Assembly (NCBI GenBank): GCA_038363925.1
Contig: JAQQWL010000006.1
Span: 2,522,501 to 2,586,500, forward strand
Length of the DNA stretch: 64,000 nt
Direction of reading: 5' to 3'
From: Apiospora phragmitis
Taxonomy: Eukaryota; Ascomycota; Sordariomycetes; Amphisphaeriales; Apiosporaceae
The notes under the pieces are model-generated. The model saw only the letters and a list, made by a program, of their open reading frames with translations. It was not told where the DNA came from and made no database searches. Within the stretch, counting starts at the first letter, position 1, and every line of letters begins with the position of its first letter. The translations under genes and the position numbers were made by a program. Of this stretch, positions 45,201 to 56,584 are shown one piece after another.

Positions 45201-48200
45201 GACTGACTTATCAGTACCCTTTCCGCCAAACTCGATGTACCTGGAATGCAGACATTGATGTTACTCAAGTCGCCGACCACTTCAGACTTCAGTCAATGTT
45301 TGCAATGAAGATCGCCGCAGATGCATGTCGTGCCTTCGAAGATATGCCAGGCCCTCCTACCCAGGCACTTGCATGCCTCTTCGAGAGATCTGCTTGAGTT
45401 CATCTATTGAAGGCACTGGTATTGTATTGTGTACATATCTGCACTGCATCACAGCAGCAGGCTCCATCTATCTCATCAGGTTGCCCACTCAGCTGCAATC
45501 CTCGGCGCCACTCATATGCTGCCACAGGTCCATGCAGACAACATCCTAGGCGGCCACTGCCTGCCCAGTGTGAAAGGAGCTGGCTTGCTGGGAGCCTCAT
45601 CGACCGATATTTTATGACCGGTCACAAATGCGTTCGCGATGACAGACCCAATGCCTAGGTATCGATTCTTGGGCTGAGCTGATAGTCAATCTTACGGCTT
45701 TTGCGCGACCTCTTGGACGTAACCTTGTCCCAGGAACGTGATGCGCCAAGCTCAGTGATGGCCACGATTGGTTGTGCGACGAGGTCTCTATACGAGACAT
45801 GGCGTCGGCTCTCGTGCTCACTACTGTCGCTCCGTCTGGGGAACTTTGACCCTTATCCTCGCATGCATTCTACATCCAGGAACAGTTGCTTGGCGTGGCC
45901 ACCTAGACGGCTAAGGGCCTCTGTGTCACCGGGAAGCCTTGGATCCGGCTACGAGAGCCCTAGCTAAGGTCAATCCCGCAGCAGTTTGTTGTAGCCTAGG
46001 ACTTTGTGCTGCACAGCATACATATCGACAACATCATCACTTAGAAGCGCAGGTTCCCTCGATGTCCCACCCATGATGTCAACGTTTCCGATAGAAATGA
46101 TTAAGTCGGTTTGTAAGATCATCATGGCCACAGCTTAGCAAGCCATGACTAAGCCTTAGACCGCCGAGGTTCTTCTTGTACAACTTCCAGCTGATTTCGG
46201 GTTGGCTCGTCATACTCTTCGAGTCTTCTTCTGCGATTTGGAACAGCAGAGACCGTACAGGCTGTGGCTAGGTAGAGGTAAGCCATTTGTGGTCGCTCAT
46301 AGAATGCGGATACCCCAACAAGTACCGTAGCATCCATCAGAGTTCTTGTCGAAGAATTGCCATTGCATCATTGGCACTTACAAAGCTCACCTACGGCAGC
46401 GCTGATCATAGTCGCGAATCTCAGGAATTACAACTCTCTTAGCTGCTGTGCAGGGTACCTTACCCCATCCAGCGTCGCATTGCTCGGGGAGCTGAATAGC
46501 TGAGGATTCTAGCCTATTTTGATGCCCTTCAGCTCGTATTTCTGACGGCTATTTCGAGATATTGACGTAGGCGATAAGTTCTCGCCAATCTCCCCTTACG
46601 GGACTCTGCTCTCCAACTTGGCACGCTGATACTCAGGGCTTAAGGATCTTTCTTGCTTTCACACCGGACGCCATTTTATATGCATGTCTGTACGAGAAGC
46701 CGCTTCTATTCGCCTGGACCGCGGTTAGATGGCCATAAACCACGCATATCTCTTTTATTGTTCCACGCAGCTGAGCATACTTGTCGTGGAAGTTCGTTAT
46801 CTTCCACCTTCTCTGTTTGGGAATCATTGAACACCGGAGGCCAAGAGATGCCGCTTTGTAGTGTGGGGGTCTACCACGGCACACGGCTGAACTCTCCGTT
46901 GGAGGGTGTGGGTGCGCTGTTCCTGGAAACAGTTCGGCGTCTAAAGCCATATGTGGCTTGCATCTACAGATATCTCGTCAGGTGGTTCTATATGATTTAC
47001 CTGCCTTCCCACCTCCAGTGCATTGGCAGCACTGTAAATTGCTCGCCGCGCATTGTAGATCGCATCGATCAGGCTGGGCCCATATCCGAAAGCCGATGGT
47101 CGTATAATGCAAACGACCAAAACAGGCTCTTCATGTTATGGGCCTAGACGAAAGCCCAAATGGGGGGTAAGAAGATCCTTCCTCCCTTCACCGAGTTGGT
47201 TCGTGGGGTTTCCAGTGGGTTGCCAATTCATTTCTTGCAAAGATCGCCCTTGCAGCAACACTATTTGATGCAAGATATGTGAATCCATCGGGGCGAGCCG
47301 AGATCGCGAGGAACCACACCGGTGGGGAGGTTGGGAAAGACCCAGAGGGGGGCTTTTGACATACACGACGTTGGCGGGCGAGATGGTTGCTAGAAACGAT
47401 GATCGCCGGCAGGCAAGTCAGCTGGTCCAAGGAAGGACAAGGGGGCCAAACACCGCAGCCTCTCCTTGGAGAGAGCGCCACCTCAACCGAAAGAGGGTGG
47501 GTAGGTGGGCATTGCTGACCACATGATGATGCTTGACAATCGCATCCTACGGAGCAATCCCGGTCCTGCAAGATCGGTCCCCTTCTACGAGATTCATGCA
47601 AATGTAGCTCAATGGAGCCTTACAGCCCTCGCCGTCCTACGTTCACGATGCCACAACGCTACAAGTCTAACACAGGTCACTAAGCACCCATCACTACTAT
47701 CCTTTCAGATCCGAGAGTTTAGTCCCGGCTTCCAACTCCAACAGCAAGTGTTAGGTCTAGCACAAGTCCCAACAAGACCGGCCAATTGTATATCTTGTGA
47801 TGGTTGATGAATACCCCCGCGCTCCCAGCCCAAAAATAGTATTAACGTCATCAATGAGAACATCCTTGTCGGGATGAGTTCTACAAGGGTGCTGGTCCAA
47901 ATGTGTAGGGTGGGACGTGCTGCAAATACTACATCCCGAGAAGAGGAGGCCTTTGGGACATCAGACAGACACACGAGCACGCCTCGAAGGGGGACGACAG
48001 TACACCAAGAAATGTATCTTACGAGACAGTCAACTACACAGTAAATATCTTTGTATTCACCTATACATTTACTGGAGATCTCAATATTGGTGTTTTCCAC
48101 ATATTACTACAAATTGAATCGTGACTATCGTTTAAATGCTACCTACATGAATTCATTTTCTAACATTGGCTACTCATCAAAAGGTGGCCGTAAACTCCTT

Positions 48201-48332
48201 TCATCCCGTATATACATGAAGCAATAGCCACCATTCATTACTCGACATATTCTCGTATCGATTCTTTTTCGCTCTTGGCCTACCGCTTTCCCTAACCTGC
48301 TCCCGAGCCCCTATCCACTATCTTCACCGTTT
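42226..48332. other. 6.1-kb region without a supportable gene
   Basis: Upstream of both the AcuK-type gene (to the left) and downstream of the ExgD-type gene (to the right). Frames are short and unconnected, and base composition is ordinary, not RIP-like. Short CA/GT- and TCATGT-type simple repeats occur (for example about 43,775-43,800). A minus-strand piece at 46,340-46,150 (VLVGVSAFYERPQMAYLYLATAC) faintly resembles the middle region of Zn2Cys6 factors, but has no extended context. It may hold a long 5' leader and regulatory DNA of the activator gene, non-coding RNA, or eroded genes. Confidence 0.45.
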
Positions 48333-50765
48333 CTAGTAAGTTTCAGGGAGACCCGCGAAGTCCGGGACATCAGTATCGCAGTTGAACTCCTTGTCGTAGG
48401 CCTTGGCGGGCAGGATGCCGGCCGCGAGGCCCTTCTTGTAGCTCCAGAGGGGCGCGTCCTCGGTGTCCCAGGTCCAGTACCACCAGCCGAGCCCCTTCTC
48501 GAACGAGACCATCTGGGCCTCGGCGAACATCTTGAGGAACTTCTTGTAGGTGGCCGAGTAGCGCGAGGGGTCGGCGTTGGCCTGGTCGCAGGAGCAGGAA
48601 CTGTCCGTGGTGGGGCAGCGCGGGGAGAGGGCGTCGAGCGTCGCGTTGCCCGAGTCGTACGTGCCCGTCCAGCGGTTGCCCCAGCCGACGTTGGTCAGGT
48701 ACTTGGCGCAGTCCGTGTCGGCCTGGGACCACTCGGCGAACATGGTGGGGCCGAAGCCCGTGGCGCGGTTCATCGACTGCTGCGTCTGCTCGGTCCAGCC
48801 GTCGCAGGCGTACTGCACCTTCTTCTGGTGCGTGTAGACGATCTGGTCGTTGTTGAAGATGACGTACTGGTGCACGTCGAGCACGAGGCCGTCGAGCCCC
48901 TGCAGCTTGCCCTGCCAGTTGGCCAGGCCCATGAAGCCGTCGCCGAAGACGATCTGGTTCTGGAAGCCGTTTCCCCGCACCAGGCGGTAGGCGTCGCTGG
49001 TCCAGGACACGACGGCGTCGGCCGGCAGGTTCACCATGCGCGGCTCGTTGGCGAGCCCGTAGAAGGCGACGACGTTCTTGTACCGATCCTGCGCGAAGAA
49101 CTTGCTGAGCCGGTCGTGCACGTCGAGGCTGCGCTGCCGGTTGAGCGCGCCGTCGGTGCCGTTGAGCCAGCGGATCTCGCCGAGTCGGCCGCTGTGGTTC
49201 CAGCCGTTCTGCGAGCCGGGCAGGCCGTGCAGGTCCAGCTTGACGCGCAGGCCGTGCTTGCGGCACCACTCGATGGCGCGTAGCAGGTACCGCCACGAGG
49301 TCCGGAACACGTAGGGATCGTCGTCGTACGTGATCACGGCCCAGTAGCTGTAGGGGATGCGGATGTGGTCGAGCCCGGCGTCGACGATGTCCTTGATGGT
49401 CTGCTCGGTCACGAAGTTGGCGTAGTGCTTCTCGAGCGTCGCGGCCGCCGTCTTGGGGCCCAGGTGCGAGCAGAGGGTCCACTCGTCGATGATGTTCAGC
49501 CGCGAGTCGTAGTTGAACAGGGACGGCGTGATGAACGGCTCCAGACTGAGCCAGCCGCCGAGGTTGACGCCGCGCGCGGGCTTTTTCGTGTAGTCGCCCC
49601 AGGGCTTGTCGAGCGCAGGCACCTTGTCGTTGGCCGCGGCCGAGTCATCCCACTCTGTGAAGAGCCCCATCACTGGTAAGTCGCCGACCGTATCGTTGGT
49701 ATATGTGAGGTTGAAGTCCGTAGTATCAGCCCAGGTGAATGGGTCCAAGTATGTGCCGCGAGCGGCCGGCGGGATGCTGTCTTTGGGCACGTCGTTGAGG
49801 TTCGACTTCTTGTCATCTGTTCCAGCATTCTTCTTGCTGACCACGACCGCCACCACGATAATGATGATGAGCACAACAAGAGCAACACCAGCCACGATCC
49901 CTGTATCGCTGTCAGTAAAAGTCAGGAAGTCGAATGATAATCGTGCACCTACACTTCTTCTTCTTCTTGTTCGTTGGAGGGCGTGGTTTGTAGTAGCCCT
50001 CCTTTTCGTTCAGAATGCTGTCGTAGCTGTCGTAGCTGCTGTGTTTGCTCCCTGCGCCTCCTCGCATACCTGGCACCGCACGGCCTTCTTCGACGATAGC
50101 ACCACTGACGATTCTCCCCTTCTTCCGCCGGTCCCGGCTTATGTGTCGTTGCTCGTAAGATGACTGCTCACCAAGATCGGAGTCCATTTCATGCTGAGGT
50201 CGCCTTGACTTCCTGGGGGGTCGTACTTGTAGTGGTCCGTCTCATCGTCCGTATATGCCTCTCTTCGTCTCCTCTGCTTCCTGGGTACCTCTTGGTCTGT
50301 CTCATGATCCGTGACAGCTTCATGGCGCCTTCTTTCTTTCCTCCGTGAGCTCTCTCCCCTCTCGTCGTCGGTGTGTGCTTCTCTGCGCCGTCTGGCCCTC
50401 CTGGCCTCTCGGTCCTCATCGCCATGCTCATGCCTTCTTCGGCGCTCCCTCCTTGTAGATTCGGCATCCTCCTCCACCACGATGTATTCCTGCTCTTGAG
50501 GTGGTTTTGGCCTTCGCTTCTTCCTTCTCTTGTTGGGGTCTCTGGGCTCCTCTGAGGGGGCAGGATTCTGGGCGTTGTAATCGTTTAGTTGCGCGAGAGC
50601 ATCGAGAGACAGCCCCTTGGTAGTCCCAGAACCGGTGGTTTCCGCGCCAGATTCTGGTCTTCGAGAGCCGTGTTCCCTCGACTTCTTCTTGCGGTGGCCA
50701 TTCCGCCTCTCATCATGGGTGCCGGACTCACGATGACGGCTTGTGCTACCTTCGCGTGGCGCCAT
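48333..50765 (-). CDS. exgD: membrane-anchored exo-1,3-beta-glucosidase (GH5), ExgD type, with a linker frameshift
   Basis: Exon 1 is 50765-49953 and exon 2 49900-48333, with a 52-bp intron (GTAGGT...CAG) that joins KKKKKW to IVAGVALVVLIIIIVV. Order: a long Arg/Lys/Glu-rich cytoplasmic tail, one transmembrane helix, then the GH5 domain (RGVNLGGWLSLEPFITPSLF, HIRIPYSYWAV, LDLHGLPGSQNGWNHSG, FYGLANEPRM with the acid/base Glu, LDVHQYVIF, FAEWSQADTDC with the nucleophile Glu, GWWYWTWDTE). This is the type II membrane form ExgD, which trims beta-1,3-glucan at the cell surface. Within exon 1 the frame changes at a run of six G (50215-50220 on +); seven would join DPP to the MDSDLGEQSSYEQ...KKGRIVSGAIVEEG segment. 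The domain itself is intact, so a base-calling error is likely. Confidence 0.9.
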
Positions 50766-51624
50766 GGGCGGCCGTCACTTTGGAATGTGTCAAAACGCAC
50801 AACAAATAGGCGAATAATTTCCCAACAATACTGATTATGTAGTGTGATTGTCTCAAAGCTAGGAAAGCCGGAATGGTGTGTAGGCTTTTTACGGAAATAA
50901 TCATCAGCTGCTGGGGAATGGATTGATTATGCGCGTGCAGGGAGCGGGACGAGACAGCTTCTGAATATTTCCTTGGCACAGCCTGCAAGACGACGCTGGC
51001 CCACGTTGGCACAGCAACGACTGGCCTATGACGAGCATTTCTACATCGCGATTGGTCCCGGCGTCCTTGGTAACACTCGGCGGTAATCTGGACACCTAAA
51101 CTGGACATAAATTGGGCATTGAAATCCAATGGAAGCGGTGAATTGGTTCAATGCGTGCCAAGTCAGTTCAATTAAAACGGGATGCTATCTTCATCGACGA
51201 TTTTTTGGATAGAAAGTGGAAGAGTAGAGGACCGAAGATTCGATCAGCATTGACTGGATTGATTGCCGATCAGCGATCAGCCGCCAAGCAACGCACTGGT
51301 GCGATCCCGTAACCGTAATGCTGCATCTCTCACTATCGATAAGTACCCTAGCAGCCTGCTACCCCCTAGCACTCCACGGCTGCTAAGCGTTAAGCCGGAT
51401 CGTGGGGTAAAGATGTACCTAACAGCTGACCCGACCGCCGTCGCATACCGACACCGAAGGTAGCCGAGTGCCATGGCAGTCAAAGACCCCCAAGATTGCG
51501 GTGGCCTCGGTTTTCCTCCCTTTCGACGATGGCCATGTTTAGCCTCTACTACCATCTGTCGTCCATTGCGTCTTTTTCAATATATACGGGACATGCTTCG
51601 TTGTCGAGATAGACTCTGAAGCAC
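50766..51624. other. divergent intergenic region (ExgD / E1 beta)
   Basis: About 0.86 kb carrying both promoters. No supported gene. Confidence 0.5.
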
Positions 51625-52921
51625 ATGTACAAGATGAAACCAAGTAGATCGCTTCGGCTTCTGACCAAAACATCCGCGACGAAGATTGCCGGACGCAATG
51701 CCGCGTCGACTCCAGCCGTAATCAGCGTGCAGCAGCGAAACCGTCGTCGATATTCAACACATCCTCCCAATGCTCGTCTCAACCTCCCGACCGACTATTC
51801 CACTACGCCTCTCCTCGCCCACAGTTCCCAAGCGGCCCTCTCGAGCACAGAGCTGGCCCCCGAAGTGCGCAATGGCACGACGAAGCGGATGAACCTGTTC
51901 CAGGCCATCAACGACGCCCTGGCCACGGCCCTGACCGAAGACGAGAACGTGCTGGTGTTCGGGGAAGATGTTGCCTTCGGCGGTGTTTTCCGGTGCACCA
52001 TGAAGCTGGCCGAGTCGTTCGGTGGGGACCGCGTCTTCAACACCCCGCTGACCGAGCAGGGCATCATGGGCTTCGCCATCGGCGCCGCGGCCGAGGGGAT
52101 GCGCCCCGTCGCCGAGATCCAGTTCGCCGACTACGTCTACCCGGCCTTCGACCAGATGGTCAACGAGGCCGCCAAGTTCCGGTACCGCGACGGGGCGTGC
52201 GGGCGCAGCGTGGGCGGCCTGACGGTGCGGATGCCCTGTGGGGGCGTGGGGCACGGCGCCATGTACCACAGCCAGAGCCCCGAGAGCCTGTTCACGCACA
52301 TCCCGGGCCTGCGCGTCGTTATGCCGCGGAGCCCGCTGCAGGCCAAGGGCTTGCTCCTCGCCTCGATCCGGAGCAACGACCCCGTCGTATTCATGGAGCC
52401 CAAGATCCTGTACCGCGCGGCGGTGGAACAGGTCCCTACTGGCGCCTACGAGCTGCCGCTGTCCAAAGCGGAAGTCCTCAAGGAGGGCAGCGATGTCACC
52501 ATCATCTCCTACGGCCAGCCACTGTACACTTGCAATGCGGCGATACAGCGGGCGGAGGAGGATCTGGGAGTCTCTATCGAGCTCATCGACCTGAGGACAT
52601 TGTACCCATGGGACAAGGAGACGGTCTTCAACAGCGTAAAGAAGACGGGGCGGTGTATGGTCGTCCACGAGGCCATGGTCAACGCTGGGATTGGCGCTGA
52701 GGTCGCGGCTGTGATCCAGGAGAACCCGGAAACTTTCAATTGGCTCGAGGCTCCAGTCCAGAGGGTTGCTGGATGGAGTATACACACGCCGTTGTTATAT
52801 GAGAAGTTCAACATTCCCGATGTTTCAAGTAAGTGCATCCTCTTGCTCTTCAAGATACATAAGAGTGCTAATCACCGCGACAGGAGTGTACGAAGGTATC
52901 AAGAAACTCTTAGATTATTAG
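51625..52921 (+). CDS. BCKDHB: branched-chain 2-oxoacid dehydrogenase E1 subunit beta, mitochondrial
   Basis: Two exons, 51625-52828 and 52884-52921, joined by a 55-bp intron (GTAAGT...CAG with GCTAATC branch site) that adds the last residues [12 protein letters not shown]; 413 residues. The N-terminus ([22 protein letters not shown]...) is basic and hydroxylated, a mitochondrial presequence. The transketolase-type domain shows [68 protein letters not shown], and the C-terminal domain [15 protein letters not shown] and DLRTLYPWD. It pairs with E1 alpha (not in this window) to decarboxylate the oxoacids of Leu, Ile and Val using thiamine diphosphate. Confidence 0.93.
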
Positions 52922-53316
52922 AGATAGATCATACAAGTCGGTTCACGTTCTCAAGCCATGTTTGAGTGTCTTTATTGAATGAGTTGGGCTTTGATACCTA
53001 AGACAGAAAACGGTCGCAACTTGGTCCCAACGCGGACCAGCGAATGGACCGAGCTACCATCTATGCTCACATTGGTTGCCAGTCAGAACCACCGACCCTA
53101 AAACCTCCAGTTACAGATGAAGAATATTCAATTGAGAAGTATGTACATTGATGAAGTTCATACACGCTAAGCGATGTAGCCGAACCAAAGCAAATCCCAC
53201 GCTCACCCACTTTCCAAAAGATCAATGACTACTATTGATGAGAATAACGCCCTCTCAACCTCGGGCGAGACAGTTCAGCATTCGGATTATTGTCGCTTGT
53301 CCCAAACTCCCTCTCT
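52922..53316. other. convergent 3' intergenic region
   Basis: About 395 bp between converging stops; presumably two 3' UTRs. Nothing else seen. Confidence 0.5.
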
Positions 53317-55695
53317 TCACAACTTACAGCAGGCGACTGCTTCTGTTACCTCTCCCATGACCTGCTTCGAAGTGAGGTCTTTGTTGGAGGGCACATCAAT
53401 AGCGGGGTTCCGCGAAAAGAAGTCGGCGGGTGTAAGATGAAGCTGCATAATCTCGACAGGCCTAGAGGTAATTCAAACTGTTGTCAGCGATTGACAGACC
53501 ATCATAATGGGACCGTGACAGAAGCGAAGGGAGAGATGGATGAAAAGGAGAAACACATACATGACAGGCCAGTCCTCAACTCGCGGGTTGTGGGTTAGCC
53601 CGAATACGCTCCAGAGAACCAAGTCCTCGTCCAGCACGTCGTCGTTTCTTGCCGCCGCGTCTGCCACCCCGCCGACCTCGAGAGCCGACTGCAAAGTGTA
53701 CTTGCCGCCCGCGTACAGCTCGTGGTCTTTGTACTTGGTCACCCATAGGTGGTGCCGCGCGAACAGCGCCCTCCGCGACTGCGTGCAGTTGGGGTCCGCC
53801 AGCAGCAGTTGTGTGGGTGGCGGCGTCAGCTTGTAGCCCACGGGCCGCCCGCTGATGGGGTTGGTCTTGCTGTGGTTCTGGATCTTGAAGACGCGGTTGT
53901 TTTGGGGTGCAGCACTGTTACGCTGTTGGTCAGTATTCAATCGAATGTCGTCATGGATGTTCGGCGAAAGCAAGGGATCATAGTAATTGTGGATAGGAAA
54001 GGGGTAGGGGTGTAACTGACTCAAGGCCGACAGACGTCGCAATCTCCGTCTTCCGAATCTCGTAGAAGTTGCCGTTGGGGTTGGTCCGCTTGTCGAGCCG
54101 CACAGGCAGCGACTCCTCCTGGACCACGGTGTTGCGGTGGCCGTCGACGGCCGGGTCGATGCGGACACAGAAGACGTGCTGGTGGTTCTGGGCGAGCACG
54201 CCCGGGCTGACGACGTTGCCGTAATCGCTCGTCTTGCCCGCGTCGATGTGCACGACCGAGACGATGCCGGTGGCACGGCTCTCGACCGTGATGCCGGCGG
54301 CCTGGTCGAAGACGAAGTTGAACGCGTACTCGTAGTTGGCCAGCGTGATGATGAACTGCACCACCAGCTCGCGCCGCCGCGTCACCACGGCGCGGCCCGT
54401 CCGCCAGTTGGTGTGCTTCCAGCCGATGCCGTGGTCCTGCTCGTGCAGGCAGATGACGTTCTTGGTCTCGGTGGCGGTGCCGTCAGAGCCCACAAGCACA
54501 CCATCGAAGTACTGGTTCATAAGTGTTAACATCAGCAAGTTCCAGGGTCAAGACCGCAGCTAGAGAAAGCATGCTGCCACCCGACGTACCTTGATAACAC
54601 CTAGACAGTCGCAGCCGAGCGCCAGGTTGTTGACACAGTGGCCGAGGCCACCATCACCGAAATCGAACGCCTGTTTCCGGTGAAAATGGGGGTCTTGCGT
54701 CTGCATAAGGGACGGTCTGTGTGGCAAGTTCCGTTAGCCCATTTTATTGGCAAGGGGGGCTGATGGAGGGGAGAGCTACTGACCATGTCACTCATACTCA
54801 ATCTGTAGAGGATGCTGCGCCCGTCGTATCGGATATCGTGCAGCACGGCGCCCTCCCTCGAGTTGAAGGTGGCGCGCATGCTCCACTTCTGCCACCGGAT
54901 GAGGTTGCCGTCCGAGACGGAGAAGCTGGGCCCGTCGGGCTGCACGACGCCCAGCGGTTTCAGGTCCCGCCGCGTGCCCTCGGGCAGTAGCTCGGGCACG
55001 TACTCGCTCGCGGCGTTGTGGTCCAGGAGGCGGGCGGCGTGGGTCTTGCCCGTCAGGGGGTCCCCCCTGCCGCCCGTGGCCAGCTCCTCGATGCGGATGA
55101 TCTCTTTGCTGTGGGCGTCCATGACGGGGATCAGGGGCAGCGGGTACGCGTAGAAGTTGGAGTCCGGGTTGCCGCTGCGCGTGTCGCGCGCGAAGAGGAG
55201 GGCCTGGAAGAGGCGCTTCCGGCCGTCGGCGGCGTCGGGCGCGCCGTAGGGCCAGGGCTCGATGACGACCTCGAAGCCCTCGGGCAGGTCGAGCTCTTGG
55301 ATCTTAGCCTGGAACAGGGGCGAGTCGTGCACCACCTGGACCAGCGTGTCGAACTCGTGGATGGCTAGGCTCCCATGATGGGTGTCGGAGCTCACCACCT
55401 CGTGGCACACACGCCTTTTCTCCCTCAGGTCAATAATAGACTCATGGTATTCGGGAAACTTTGTCCCGCCGATGACGTCGTAGGTGGCCAGAGCCAGGCG
55501 CGATGGTCTTGGGGTATCTTCTGTGACCTTCCCCGAATGCTCTAAGTCAAGGAAGGCTGTCACTTGTGACTTGGGGGGCTCGTGTAATAAGATCTGACGG
55601 AACTGTATGACAACATCCGAATAACTGTCCTTGACTATGTCTCTGGCAAGGTTTGTCTCCTCGAGACTGAGTGCGGATAGGGGGTGGGGTGCCAT
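53317..55695 (-). CDS. copper amine oxidase (primary-amine oxidase), likely peroxisomal
   Basis: Five exons on the minus strand: 55695-54784, 54716-54591, 54512-about 54021, about 53914-53561 and 53461-53317, about 675 residues. The donor/acceptor pair of intron 3 has an alternative (54,017/53,922) that adds a few residues. The topaquinone precursor Tyr is in ANYEYAF; SVSDGNLIRWQKWSMRATFNSREGAVLHD, CLHEQDHGIGWKH (a His ligand region) and VMPVEIMQLHLTPADFFSRNP are typical. The C-terminus CKL fits PTS1. Exon 2 reads TVPYADARPPF and then slips at four A (54683-54686 on +; three expected) before HRKQAFDFGDGG. Using the TATGCAG acceptor downstream would avoid the slip at the cost of about ten residues. 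It oxidises primary amines to aldehyde, ammonia and H2O2. The ATG at 55695 is preferred over an upstream Met. Confidence 0.9.
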
Positions 55696-56584
55696 ATTGA
55701 TGAGCCTGGAACGCACTCGAGGGTATGGAAAAGGGAATGGATGTTTTTGCAGTTCTCTCCGTCTCAAAAGCCTACTTGATGGGCAGACATCTGCCTTCAA
55801 ATAGTCCAGTCTCATGAGACCTCATCATGCTCATTACTTCATTGCTTGACAGAATCATGATAATCAGATCACGATTGAGCCATGTAAGTCTATAGCTGTC
55901 TGAATATCGTCTAAACCCCTTTGGGGCAATATGCAGCAAGTCTAGCATGGTTCCCCATTCCATATGCACGATTCCCTAATCCGTCAGAAACTAACTACAT
56001 ATAGGTACCGCCGCAATGGGTCTTCTGGTCGGCGTCTGCCAAGCCCGGCCATCGGACATGTCAGCCCTTATCGGCATAAACGCCAGGGGTGCCTGCGCCG
56101 GCTCCACTAGGTTCGGGAGACGGGATTCTCGGGACGTTTAAGTCATAGATAAGCCCGCGTCAACTCCCCAGCTTTCCCCCCCCCCCGATGCTGGAGTAGA
56201 TGGCAAGCAGATAGGAGTCGCCCCTATGTGACGGTGCTTATCTCTGTTAATACAGGGGCGACTTGGGTAGGGATGTAAATCCGGTTGTGCGCTTTGTTTT
56301 CAGCTCTGGCGCCGGAAAACCAGCGTGGCAGCCTTGCTACCCTACATACAGCAAGCTGATAAGGCGGTTAGCTAGTAATGTACGTGCAGATGAACACGAG
56401 TAAACGTTGAAGAAGTAGATATAGACGGTGTCGCCGTGTAGTTGTTGGTGAGACAGTTCTCGTCAGGAGTCTCGGCAGTTTCAACCAATTGGCCCGAGTG
56501 ACGACACAACAAATCCACGCCCGACCGACCACCCTCGAGAGAACACCATCAACTATCTCTTGTTAGATCTTCTTGGTTGCTTCA
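55696..56584. other. divergent intergenic region (amine oxidase / permease)
   Basis: About 0.89 kb shared by the two divergent genes, with a run of ten or more C near 56,178. GATA-like TTATC/GATAA words occur (for example about 56,140-56,240), but such 5-mers are too common to name as sites. Confidence 0.45.

Noticed and set aside
47580..47670. tRNA gene suggested by TAGCTCAATGG (box A-like)
   Set aside because: No box B at the right distance and no cloverleaf stems can be drawn.
48370..49482. Long Arg/Ala/Gln-rich minus-strand frame overlapping the glucanase
   Set aside because: A GC-rich shadow frame of the GH5 gene with no domain.
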